A DNA stretch of 41,985 nt, from positions 1 through 41,985 of the forward strand of contig CADBYM010000029.1 of NCBI GenBank assembly GCA_902798915.1. The letters are read 5' to 3'. Of the stretch, positions 23,890-31,227 are shown piece by piece; within the stretch, counting starts at the first letter, position 1; each line of letters begins with the position of its first letter. The notes under the pieces were generated by a model. That model ran no database searches, was not told the DNA's origin, and saw only the letters and a list, made by a program, of their open reading frames with translations. The DNA comes from an uncultured Coriobacteriaceae bacterium. GTDB taxonomy: Bacteria; Actinomycetota; Coriobacteriia; Coriobacteriales; Atopobiaceae. Made by a program: the position numbers and the translations under genes.

Positions 23890-24525
23890 CTAGATAATCT
23901 TTTGAGACATCGAAGGTCCGCGATCGACCTCGTCATCGTTCTGCTCATCATAGTCGTCATGGTCATCGAAATCCGAATCGAAGTCATCGAACTCATCTGT
24001 CGCCGCATCGTCCTCGTAGAAGCTGTCGAGGGGCTCATCTCCTCCCTCGATGGGCAAGGTCTCAACGAGTTGGACGAGACCCTTCACCGTCGCATCCACG
24101 TCGGGCACCGCACCCACCCCGCCGCTGAATGCCCAAGTCACAATCCAGATGGCACTAGAGAGGGCGCCACAGACCAAGACGTCATCGATGCAAGGGAGCT
24201 GGATGCTGTAGGTGCGCTCGTACGCCAGCTCACGCCAGGTGCGGCCGGCAATGACCTCATCCGTCAGGTTGGAACGCGCAAGCAACTCGACGGTAACGTG
24301 CTCAAGAAGATGCGCGACCTCGGTGTCGCCCATGCAGTCCTTGAAGGTCATGCCCGCATCGCCCGCACATGCGTGCTCGATGATGGTGGGGAGCAGGTTG
24401 TAGACCCTCGTCGTCCCCTCCAAGTCCTCGCTCGTCATGAGCGGTCCGTCATCGGAGATGTGCACGGTGGCCGTAAGGTACTCAGTGCCGACGACGACGC
24501 GAGTGATGTCGATGAGTTGCGCCAT
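23890..24525 (-). CDS. Stand-alone cyanophycin synthetase N-domain-like protein
   Basis: A 211-aa protein whose central part (about 40-125) resembles the N-terminal domain of cyanophycin synthetases: a LLPTIIEHACAG segment, then TEVAHLLEHVTVELL and a following YSIQLPCID strand, matching the pattern LPGLxxHxC ... GHVVEHVALELQ ... YNVVFEYE. The ATP-grasp and Mur-ligase domains of CphA are absent. A hydrophobic stretch (about 116-140) and a very acidic C-terminal tail (about 163-202) follow. AAGGAC precedes the ATG, and its promoter region has TATAAT inside a hairpin. The role is unknown; the similarity is recalled and was not searched. Confidence 0.6.
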   Translation of the reverse strand: MAQLIDITRVVVGTEYLTATVHISDDGPLMTSEDLEGTTRVYNLLPTIIEHACAGDAGMTFKDCMGDTEVAHLLEHVTVELLARSNLTDEVIAGRTWRELAYERTYSIQLPCIDDVLVCGALSSAIWIVTWAFSGGVGAVPDVDATVKGLVQLVETLPIEGGDEPLDSFYEDDAATDEFDDFDSDFDDHDDYDEQNDDEVDRGPSMSQKII

Positions 24526-24554
24526 GGCGGTGTCCTTCTCTGTGAGCGGCTAAT

Positions 24555-24592
24555 GCGCTACATTATAGCGCTAGCCACCAAAGCCAAGTCAA
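24555..24592 (-). promoter_or_regulatory. Promoter with -10 inside a hairpin
   Basis: TATAAT on the minus strand (24567-24562) lies within GCGCTA-TAATG-TAGCGC (24571-24555). TTGACT (24592-24587) is 19 nt upstream, a long spacer. The stem extends further with GGCTA/TAGCC. A repressor binding the inverted repeat would block the promoter. Confidence 0.4.
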
Positions 24593-25911
24593 ACGGCGGT
24601 ATCGTCATCGGCAGCCTCATCGTCGCCGCCGTCGCCCTCGCCTGCCGTGACGCGAATCATCGAGACGCGCCTGCCACGCATCGACAACACCTCGAAGGAA
24701 TACCCATCCTTCTGAAAGACGTCCCCAACATGAGGAAGCTTGTCCGCCAGCTCCAGAACAAAGCCTGCGATGGTCTCGAACTCCGCGTTATCCTCAATGG
24801 GCCAACCCAGCTCGATGGCATCGTCAATGGAATAGCGTCCGTCAACAACCCAAGTGTTGGGCGCAGACTGGCTAATGTAGCGATTGTCTGGGTCGAACTC
24901 GTCTTCGATCTCTCCGACGACCTCCTCAACGATGTCCTCTACGGTTATGACGCCAGCCGTTCCGCCATACTCGTCAACAACTATCACCATCTGGTCATGT
25001 GCTGCCTGCATCTCGGAAAGCAGGGGAATGATGTCCTTTGTCTCGGGCACGTAGGTCGCAGAGCGGGCATAGCGGCTCACGCGCTTCTGGCCCGCCTCCT
25101 CCTCGAGCACGGGCGCGATGAGGTCCTTGATATGCGCAATGCCAACGATGCGGTCGATATCGTCGTGATAGATCGGCAGCCGGCTGTATCCGGTGCGCCT
25201 CATGACATCGAGCACCTCAACACACGTTGCCGTGTCCTCAACCGCCTCCACGTCCACGCGCGGAATCATGACCTCGCGTGCCACCGTGTCCCCAAGGTCG
25301 ATGACCTCGTGAATCATGGACTTCTCTTCCTCGCTGAGCTCCTCCGCATCGGTCACCATATAACGAATCTCGTCTTCGCTCACGTTCTGACGGTCGTCTG
25401 TCGACTTGACGTGCAGAAGCGTCGCTAGACCGTTGGCGCTTGCCGCCGTCAACCACACGAGGGGTTTCGCAATGGTGGAGAACTTCTTGAGCGGTCCCGC
25501 CACTTGCTTGCTCACCTTCTCCGCTTCCGCCATGGCAATACGCTTGGGTACTAGCTCACCCACCACGATGGAGAAGTACGAGAGAATCAACGTGATGAGC
25601 ACCGTCGCGATAACGCGCGAGGCAGGCACGCCGACTGATGCCAGAAGCTCACCGACCGGATCGGAGAGGCTCGTCGCCGCAAATGCGGAACTCGCGAAGC
25701 CCACGAGTGTGATCGCCACCTGAATCGCAGCGAGGAAGTCGCCGGGATTCTCTATGACGTCAGCGGCAACCTTTGCGCGACGGTCGCCTTCCTCCGCCTC
25801 ATGCTCGAGGACGACCTTCTTTGCGGTTGAGAGGGCCATTTCCGACATGGAAAAGAAGCCGTTGACGATGGTGAGGAGTACAGTTACGGCAAGAGAAATC
25901 GCTATGTCCAC
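24589..25911 (-). CDS. CNNM/CorC-type membrane protein with CBS domains
   Basis: A 440-aa member of the HlyC/CorC (UPF0053) family. An N-terminal DUF21 membrane domain (about 1-180) contains the SMSEMALSTAKK signature. A CBS pair (about 200-335) includes MIPRVDVEAV and VVDEYGGTAGVITVEDIVEE, and the C-terminal CorC-type domain (about 345-425) includes FETIAGFVLELADKLP. Relatives take part in magnesium or cobalt transport; older hemolysin labels are not supported. Translation starts with GTG 25911, with GGGGG about 12 bases upstream, so the start is less certain. The C-terminal 20 residues are acidic. Confidence 0.85.
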   Translation of the reverse strand: MDIAISLAVTVLLTIVNGFFSMSEMALSTAKKVVLEHEAEEGDRRAKVAADVIENPGDFLAAIQVAITLVGFASSAFAATSLSDPVGELLASVGVPASRVIATVLITLILSYFSIVVGELVPKRIAMAEAEKVSKQVAGPLKKFSTIAKPLVWLTAASANGLATLLHVKSTDDRQNVSEDEIRYMVTDAEELSEEEKSMIHEVIDLGDTVAREVMIPRVDVEAVEDTATCVEVLDVMRRTGYSRLPIYHDDIDRIVGIAHIKDLIAPVLEEEAGQKRVSRYARSATYVPETKDIIPLLSEMQAAHDQMVIVVDEYGGTAGVITVEDIVEEVVGEIEDEFDPDNRYISQSAPNTWVVDGRYSIDDAIELGWPIEDNAEFETIAGFVLELADKLPHVGDVFQKDGYSFEVLSMRGRRVSMIRVTAGEGDGGDDEAADDDTAV

Positions 25912-25975
25912 GCGGCGACGCTACCCCCTAGTACGAAGTGACACATGGGGATAGTTTAGCAGAATGACACCATGC

Positions 25976-26221
25976 CTACGCAAGTGCAAACCCAAGCGAC
26001 GACACGGCATTGCCAATGGCGTCCTCATCCAATTCGCCATGATACGTCACGACCCCGGTCTCGTGATCGGCAGAGACGCCAGTGGCACCCAGCTCTTCGA
26101 GCGCGAGACACACGCGCTTCTCGCAAGCATTGCAGTGCATGCCACTCACGTTGATGATGTGTTGCGGTGCCTCCGACGACTCGCCACCCGCATGGGCGGC
26201 AAACAGATCCTTGAGTCCCAT
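25976..26221 (-). CDS. Heavy-metal-associated (HMA) domain protein
   Basis: An 81-aa ferredoxin-like metal carrier with the metal-binding loop GMHCNACEKRV (C30, C33), as in CopZ-type copper chaperones. An N-terminal extension of about 20 residues (MGLKDLFAAHAGGESSEAPQ) is unusual for CopZ, and the strong Glu/Asp content in the second half is notable. AGGAG precedes the ATG. No copper ATPase or CsoR/CopY regulator is in the window. Confidence 0.85.
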   Translation of the reverse strand: MGLKDLFAAHAGGESSEAPQHIINVSGMHCNACEKRVCLALEELGATGVSADHETGVVTYHGELDEDAIGNAVSSLGFALA

Positions 26222-26429
26222 TCCGTGCTCCTATCTTCGCACGCGATTGCTTGACGGCAAGAGTATACGACACGGCCCGCATCCATTCCGTTCCAGGATC
26301 TACGTGTTTGCAGGAAGAGATGCTGCCGAGCTAGTCGACAGCACTTCGCAAACGACTCGACCAGCAGTGGCGAGGAGTTCCCGAGGAGTTCGAGGAACTA
26401 TTTCTTGCGAATATTCCAAAAAAAAGTTC

Positions 26430-26460
26430 TTGACGTGGCGACTTGCGTGTGGCATAGTAT
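26430..26460 (+). promoter_or_regulatory. tRNA-Asp promoter
   Basis: TTGACG (26430-26435) with CATAGT (26453-26458) at 17-nt spacing, or TAGTAT (26455-26460) at 19 nt, immediately upstream of the tRNA. An A-rich tract (26418-26425) upstream may act as an UP element. Confidence 0.65.
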
Positions 26461-26469
26461 TTCTCGCAC

Positions 26470-26546
<77 letters not shown>

Positions 26547-26555
26547 TTGATTATC

Positions 26556-26585
26556 AGAACCTCGCAGATGCGGGGTTCTTTTTTT
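26556..26585 (+). terminator. Intrinsic terminator of tRNA-Asp
   Basis: AGAACCTCGC (26556-26565) pairs with GCGGGGTTCT (26570-26579) around AGAT, followed by a run of seven T (26579-26585). A textbook plus-strand terminator. Confidence 0.9.
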
Positions 26586-26629
26586 GTCTATAAACGTCGA
26601 TGACGAACCGAGCGAAGGACGGCGGTCGC

Positions 26630-27514
26630 ATGATCGAAAGCAAAGCTGTGCAGTGGCCGAGCGGAACCGAGCCATACCCCGCAATCGAGCTTGAAGCGTT
26701 CCGCACAAAGGTAGTCACACGAGGGCAGGAGCTATACCGTGACCTCCCGTGGCGTCGCACGCAAGACCCATACGAAGTATGGATCAGCGAAGTCATGCTA
26801 CAGCAGACGCAAGTTTCTCGCGTCGACGGGCGCTGGCAGAAGTGGCTCGAGCGCTTTCCCACCGTCGCGGACCTGGCACGAGCGAGCCAAGCTGACGTGC
26901 TTGAGGAATGGCAGGGCATGGGCTACAACAGACGTGCCCTCTCCCTTCTTCGCTCCTCACAGATAATCCATGATGCGGGAACCTTCCCGCACACGCAGAG
27001 GGAACTCGTCGCACTACCCGGAATAGGCCCCGCGACAGCGGCAGGCATCCGTGCGTTTGCCTTCAACGAGCCCGGCGTCTATCTGGAGACCAACGTACGC
27101 ACGGTCTTCTTGCACGAGTTGTTCCCTGAGGAGGAGGGTGTTTCTGATAGCCGCCTCAATCCCCTCGTTGAGGCGGCTTGCCCTCGAGATGACGCACGGT
27201 CGTGGTACTACGCATTGCTCGACTTTGGTGCCTGGCTCAAGCGAAAGGTCCCCAATCCATCGCGGCGCTCACGTAACCACGTGCGTCAGACGCGCTTTGA
27301 GGGGTCGCATCGACAAAAGCGCGCCATGGTCCTGCGACTGGTACTCGACGCGCGAACACAAGGAGTAGATGCCAAACTGGTTGCCGAGGCGCTCTCGTTC
27401 GAGGAGGCGCGGTGCGGCAGACCTCACGTTTCTATGGGCGACGCTCACGACTTGCTCCTCGAGCTTGCACGAGAGGGCTTCTGTCGGGAGCATGACGGTC
27501 GCTGGTTCGCATAG
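26630..27514 (+). CDS. MutY-like HhH-GPD glycosylase without Fe-S cluster
   Basis: Base-excision-repair glycosylase of 294 aa. It keeps the MutY-type N-terminal motif PYEVWISEVMLQQTQVSRV with the catalytic Glu (E54) and the helix-hairpin-helix LPGIGPATAAGI (129-140). The residue matching the catalytic Asp of MutY (LDGNVKRV or, in actinobacteria, VDTNVRRV) is Glu153 in YLETNVRTVF. The four Cys of the [4Fe-4S] loop are missing: the protein reads DFGAWLKRKVPNPSRRS there. The NUDIX-like MutY C-terminus is also absent. I recall a related group of clusterless proteins in gut bacteria. ATG 26630 follows AAGGA by about ten bases; ATG 26600 in the same frame has no binding site. Target base unknown. 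Confidence 0.75.
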   Translation: MIESKAVQWPSGTEPYPAIELEAFRTKVVTRGQELYRDLPWRRTQDPYEVWISEVMLQQTQVSRVDGRWQKWLERFPTVADLARASQADVLEEWQGMGYNRRALSLLRSSQIIHDAGTFPHTQRELVALPGIGPATAAGIRAFAFNEPGVYLETNVRTVFLHELFPEEEGVSDSRLNPLVEAACPRDDARSWYYALLDFGAWLKRKVPNPSRRSRNHVRQTRFEGSHRQKRAMVLRLVLDARTQGVDAKLVAEALSFEEARCGRPHVSMGDAHDLLLELAREGFCREHDGRWFA

Positions 27515-27535
27515 TAAGGGTGGTGGCCAGCAAGC

Positions 27536-27575
27536 GGGGCCCCAATCCGCGTGCCACACACGGATTGGGAGCCCC
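27536..27575. terminator. Bidirectional terminator after the MutY-like gene
   Basis: GGGGC plus CCCAATCCG (27536-27549) pairs with CGGATTGGG (27561-27569) and GCCCC (27571-27575), a 14-bp stem with a one-base bulge. It lies between converging genes. Confidence 0.65.
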
Positions 27576-27603
27576 ACGTCGGAGCGAGGTTGGCAAGCCG
27601 ACC

Positions 27604-28857
27604 TTAGGGCATCTGATGCGACTCGATATCGGGCAGGGTCAGACGCATGTGCGGATAGCTCGGCACCTCGAGTTGGCGCCACAGGCGCTTGCGCGTGTTG
27701 CACCATTTCTCATTGTCGTCCGGAACGGCCGTATTGAGCAAGGCCGCGACTCTGCGGGCCATCCGGTCCAGTCGGGTCAGACTCTTCACATCCTCATCAC
27801 TTACACATACAACATGCATGAAGCCCGCCTCGAGTGCGGATCGGTCTGATTCGCTCGGCTCGTGCGAGCCGACGTATTGCAAGGCCACGTGCTTAGTTGG
27901 CCATACGAGGTCGTACGCAAGGTACGGCCCCGCCGACGATGGCGCCAGACCGTCTTGCGTGTCATACACCTGCGAAAACTCGGGCCGAGCGAGCCCATAG
28001 CCACCATGCGTGCGCGAAAGGCAGAGCCACAGATGCAGGAAGGTCGCCATGGGACTGCTTGCGCTATCGGAGACGTAGCGCAGTACGCGTCTCGCACGCT
28101 TGCACTCCTTTGTTCCTCGTGCGCCTCGCAGGTAGCTACGCAGCATTGACGTAGAGGTGCGCGCGTGGACCAGATAGTCGTATTCCTCCCCCGCGTCATA
28201 CTGTGTGATTGAGGTGCGATACTTTCCGCACAGCTCGCAGCCAAGCTGCACCGCCTCAGCGAAGGGCAGCTGATTTGCCTTCCGAAAGAAGAAGTACTCG
28301 GGGGTGCTCATCCGCAGGCCAGAGGAAAGCATCTCGAACGACCCTTCGGGAACAGGTCCCTCCCATACGCTCACCTTCCGCACATGACGGCCATCAGAGC
28401 GCGCTGCGGCACGCATTGCCTCGCCCTCTTCGACGCTTCTCGCCAGGATCTCGACGTTGTCTAGATTGTGTTCGCGACAACGGTCGGCATTGGCTTCATC
28501 TCCACGCTTCGCTTCGCCGTCACGAGAGTCGAAGGGGAGGGCGCTCGGAACCTCGTCCGAGAACGTGAAGGATCCGATCACCGCCTCCTCGTCTAGCTCC
28601 TCGTCGGTGTTTGACATCCAATTGACGAGCATCGTGTGCAGCGCCCTGTTTGCATCCCGTGCGTCCTTTGTCGTTGTCGCCTTACAGCCGAGGAGGCTCG
28701 CAAGATGCTGGTAGATTCTGGAGAACGACTCGTAGTCAGACAGATCGGCACAGGTCACGCGCAGTACCGTGTAGTCATCGTCCCCCTCAAAGGGATTTCG
28801 CTGGGGATCGTCAACGATATCGAGGGCGACTTTCTCCTTGGGCCAATACAGTGCCAT
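27604..28857 (-). CDS. Unrecognised 417-aa protein with repeated nuclease-like segments
   Basis: No family is assigned with confidence. The N-terminal YWPKEKVALDIVDD...YTVLRVTCADL and the C-terminal YDLVWPTKHVALQYVGS...FMHVVCVSDEDV resemble each other. Both recall the strand pattern of DUF559/Vsr-type endonuclease folds (DFxWPExxLAVEVDG ... VLRVTxxDL), but acidic catalytic positions look eroded. The middle has CELCGKYRTS (a CxxC pair), an FFFRKANQLP segment and a basic GARGTKECKRARR stretch. No signal peptide or membrane helix. GGAGG precedes the ATG. It is monocistronic, preceded by one of the two repeat/promoter elements of this window. A DNA-related or defence-like role is a guess. Confidence 0.6.
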   Translation of the reverse strand: MALYWPKEKVALDIVDDPQRNPFEGDDDYTVLRVTCADLSDYESFSRIYQHLASLLGCKATTTKDARDANRALHTMLVNWMSNTDEELDEEAVIGSFTFSDEVPSALPFDSRDGEAKRGDEANADRCREHNLDNVEILARSVEEGEAMRAAARSDGRHVRKVSVWEGPVPEGSFEMLSSGLRMSTPEYFFFRKANQLPFAEAVQLGCELCGKYRTSITQYDAGEEYDYLVHARTSTSMLRSYLRGARGTKECKRARRVLRYVSDSASSPMATFLHLWLCLSRTHGGYGLARPEFSQVYDTQDGLAPSSAGPYLAYDLVWPTKHVALQYVGSHEPSESDRSALEAGFMHVVCVSDEDVKSLTRLDRMARRVAALLNTAVPDDNEKWCNTRKRLWRQLEVPSYPHMRLTLPDIESHQMP

Positions 28858-28895
28858 GTGGGCCTCCTTCTTGCTCGGACAATACGTGGAGAAAG

Positions 28896-28951
28896 ACCAT
28901 ACGCCCCCTTGCTTGCACGAATTTCCCCGCTAGCAGTCAGCAATTTCCCCG
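28896..28951 (-). promoter_or_regulatory. Repeat promoter element, copy 1
   Basis: On the minus strand CGGGGAAATT occurs twice, 22 bp apart start to start. The downstream copy reads GCGGGGAAATTCGTGCAA, and its AAATTC (28924-28919) lies exactly 17 nt from TATGGT (28901-28896). The same arrangement is found upstream of rpsF. It lies 39 nt upstream of the 417-aa gene. Likely a promoter with a bound regulator. Confidence 0.5.
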
Positions 28952-29043
28952 ATTCTTGCGCGGCACCCCTTCCCACGTGCGTATTTATTGCCAGTGAAAA
29001 AATGCACACCCCATTTTGAGGATTTGTCAAAATTTGAAAATAG

Positions 29044-29086
29044 TTGGGCACCTCCCTTCGGTAGTACTTCGAAGGGAGGTGCCCAA
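29044..29086 (-). terminator. Strong terminator after the NUDIX gene
   Basis: A 17-bp perfect stem, TTGGGCACCTCCCTTCG (29044-29060) with its complement (29070-29086), has a 9-nt loop. On the minus strand it is followed by CTATTTTCAAATTTT. It ends the long rpsF-to-nudix gene block. Confidence 0.8.
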
Positions 29087-29134
29087 ACTTCGAGAAGACA
29101 ACTCTCGGTTTACTCCGAGCGATTCGGTTGGGCG

Positions 29135-29842
29135 TCACGCATCAAGGCGGTGGCTCACGGCGTCGCAGATGAGCGCTCCCGTTACCGTCTTGCAGTCCTC
29201 GATACGTCCATCGAGGACCGCATCTATGAGCTCCGACAAGGGCACGAGGTCCACGTTGATGAACTCGTCATCATCCGGATTGGATGAGACAAAGCGCAGT
29301 CCCGTCGCCATATATATGTGTATGAGCTCGTCACAGAATCCAACACTCGTTGCTATGGTGGTGAGGAACGCCATCTGGTCGGCCTCCATACCCGTCTCCT
29401 CACGAAGCTCGCGCGTTGCGCAGGTCAGCGGGTCCTCGCCGGGATCGAGCTTGCCGGCCGGTATCTCGACCGTCACGCGTCCGAGCGCCGTACGGTATTG
29501 CCGAACCAGACAGATGCGCCCGTCATCTGTAAGGGCCACAATGGCCACCGCACCGGGATGGCGCACCACGTCACGGAACGATTCCCGGTCGTTGGGAAGC
29601 CTTACGTTCAGGCGGTTAACGTTGAAGATGCGTCCCGTAAAGAGGACGTCTTCGGTCTGCGGTCGCTCCTCAAGCAGTGCGTCGCGAGGGTCCTCTCCCC
29701 CAAGCACCAGGGCACGACGGCGCGGTTCCCCCGAGACATGATCGGCATAAAGTCGGTCTCCGTCGTAGGTAAACGCCTCTACCGCATCGGCCATGCTGTC
29801 CGATGCGGCCGCAACGTCATCAAAGGTAGGCACCTTGTCCAT
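29135..29842 (-). CDS. NUDIX hydrolase, ADP-ribose pyrophosphatase-like
   Basis: Hydrolyses ADP-ribose or related nucleoside diphosphates to clear reactive sugar nucleotides. It is 235 aa, longer than typical NudF (about 200). Residues 1-70 form an extra N-terminal region of unclear function, rich in acidic and Arg residues. The NUDIX domain carries the full box, GKLDPGEDPLTCATRELREE followed by TGM, near residues 145-167, and EIPAGK before it as in ADP-ribose pyrophosphatases. ATG 29842 follows GGGAGGG; an earlier in-frame ATG 21 nt upstream overlaps purD. It starts 17 nt after purD and is the last gene of that unit. Confidence 0.88.
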   Translation of the reverse strand: MDKVPTFDDVAAASDSMADAVEAFTYDGDRLYADHVSGEPRRRALVLGGEDPRDALLEERPQTEDVLFTGRIFNVNRLNVRLPNDRESFRDVVRHPGAVAIVALTDDGRICLVRQYRTALGRVTVEIPAGKLDPGEDPLTCATRELREETGMEADQMAFLTTIATSVGFCDELIHIYMATGLRFVSSNPDDDEFINVDLVPLSELIDAVLDGRIEDCKTVTGALICDAVSHRLDA

Positions 29843-29859
29843 GGATTCCCTCCCGTGAG

Positions 29860-31140
29860 TCACAGCGCCCGCGCACCGATGTCGGTACGGAACTGCTTGC
29901 CCTCGAAGTCAATGAGCTCACAAGCCGCATACGCACGCTCGCGTGCCTCGACAAACGTGGGCGCAACAGCCGTCACGTCGAGGACGCGTCCGCCCGCCGT
30001 GCGCAGACTGCCGTCGTCGGCGATGCTTGTGCCTGCATGATAAACGGTTACGCCCGGCTGAGCGGATGCCTCATCGATGCCCTGAATCACCTTGCCTGAC
30101 TCATATGCCCCAGGATAGCCCGCACTTGCCAGCACCACAGATACTGCCCAGTCATCATCCCACGCAATGCTTGCAGCGTCCAAGGTGCCCTTGTCGCACG
30201 CGAGAAACACCTCGACGAGGTCCGCGTGCATGCGTGGCAGCACGACCTGCGTCTCGGGGTCACCGAACCGCGCGTTGAACTCAAGCACCTTCGGGCCCTG
30301 TTCGGTAAGCATGAAACCACCGTACAGGCATCCAGAGTACGTGATTCCCTCCGACTTGAGCTGGGCCACCACACGCTCCATGACGTCGACCATGGTCACG
30401 AGGTCCTCGCGACTCACCAAGTGCTCGGGCACCGGCGAATAAACGCCCATGCCGCCCGTGTTGGGACCTTCGTCACCGTCATAGGCACGTTTGTGGTCTT
30501 GGCTCGTAGCCAGAGGAACGACGGTCGTCCCGTCGGTGAGGGCCAAGAGACTGCACTCGGGACCGACGAGCATCTCCTCAACGACGATCGTCTTGCCTGC
30601 CTCGCCAAATGCCCCGTCAAAGCACTGGGCGACACCGTCGAGCGCCTCCTCGGTGCTTCCCGCCACGATGACCCCTTTGCCTGCGGCGAGACCGTCGGCC
30701 TTCACCACGCACGGGCCCGCGATCGCTCGCACATACTCCTCGGCCGCCGCACGGTCCTTGAAGCTCCTGTAGGAAGCCGTCGGCACGCCCGCGCGCGCCA
30801 TGACCTGCTTGGCGAACTCCTTCGACCCCTCCATCTGCGCGGCACGCGCATTGGGTCCGAAGCATGCGATGCCCCGCGCGCGCACTGCATCGGCCACGCC
30901 TTCCACGAGCGGAGCCTCCGGTCCCACGACCACCATGTCGATGTTGTTCTCGGCAGCCCAAGTGGCAACCTCGCTCGGAGAATCCTGGCTAATGGGTGCG
31001 CGCTGCGCCAACTGCAGCATGCCGCCGTTACCGGGCGTCACGTACAGCCTTCCGGCCTGCGGAGACTCCGCGAGCTTCTTGAGCAGGGCATGCTCGCGCC
31101 CGCCCGCACCAAGCAACAGGATGTCCAACTTCTTTGTCAT
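29860..31140 (-). CDS. purD: Phosphoribosylamine-glycine ligase
   Basis: ATP-grasp enzyme for step two of purine synthesis (phosphoribosylamine plus glycine to GAR). The 426-aa protein has the PurD landmarks: LLGAGGREHALL (9-20), PGNGG, GPEAPLVEG, VKADGLAAGKGVIV, SQDHKRAYDGDEGPNTGGMG, YGGFML and EFNARFGDPETQ. The start at 31140 follows AGGGG and begins MTKKLDILLLGAGG; the open frame further upstream is a read-through of the intergenic hairpin. It is downstream of purA with a large hairpin between, and upstream of the NUDIX gene. Confidence 0.95.
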   Translation of the reverse strand: MTKKLDILLLGAGGREHALLKKLAESPQAGRLYVTPGNGGMLQLAQRAPISQDSPSEVATWAAENNIDMVVVGPEAPLVEGVADAVRARGIACFGPNARAAQMEGSKEFAKQVMARAGVPTASYRSFKDRAAAEEYVRAIAGPCVVKADGLAAGKGVIVAGSTEEALDGVAQCFDGAFGEAGKTIVVEEMLVGPECSLLALTDGTTVVPLATSQDHKRAYDGDEGPNTGGMGVYSPVPEHLVSREDLVTMVDVMERVVAQLKSEGITYSGCLYGGFMLTEQGPKVLEFNARFGDPETQVVLPRMHADLVEVFLACDKGTLDAASIAWDDDWAVSVVLASAGYPGAYESGKVIQGIDEASAQPGVTVYHAGTSIADDGSLRTAGGRVLDVTAVAPTFVEARERAYAACELIDFEGKQFRTDIGARAL

Positions 31141-31162
31141 TGCGTTTCCCCTCTCATAGGAT

Positions 31163-31219
31163 GTGCACAAGGGGAGGCCATCTCCCATGCGCGCTCACAC
31201 AAGAGGTGGCCTCTGCACA
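31163..31219 (-). terminator. Large hairpin between purA and purD
   Basis: GAGGCCATCTC (31174-31184) pairs with GAGGTGGCCTC (31203-31213) with one wobble, and TGTGCA (31163-31168) pairs with TGCACA (31214-31219) outside it. No U tract follows. It may be an attenuator or processing site between purA and purD. Confidence 0.45.
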
Positions 31220-31227
31220 CGTCTCCC

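Noticed and set aside
23902..25428. 508-codon plus-strand open frame
   Set aside because: Antisense to the cyanophycin-synthetase-N-like and CNNM genes, both of which have family motifs and start sites.
26371..26399. Direct repeat CGAGGAGTTC and AGTTCC/GGAACT hairpin upstream of tRNA-Asp
   Set aside because: Short, not linked to a -10/-35 or a gene; the tRNA has a separate good promoter downstream.
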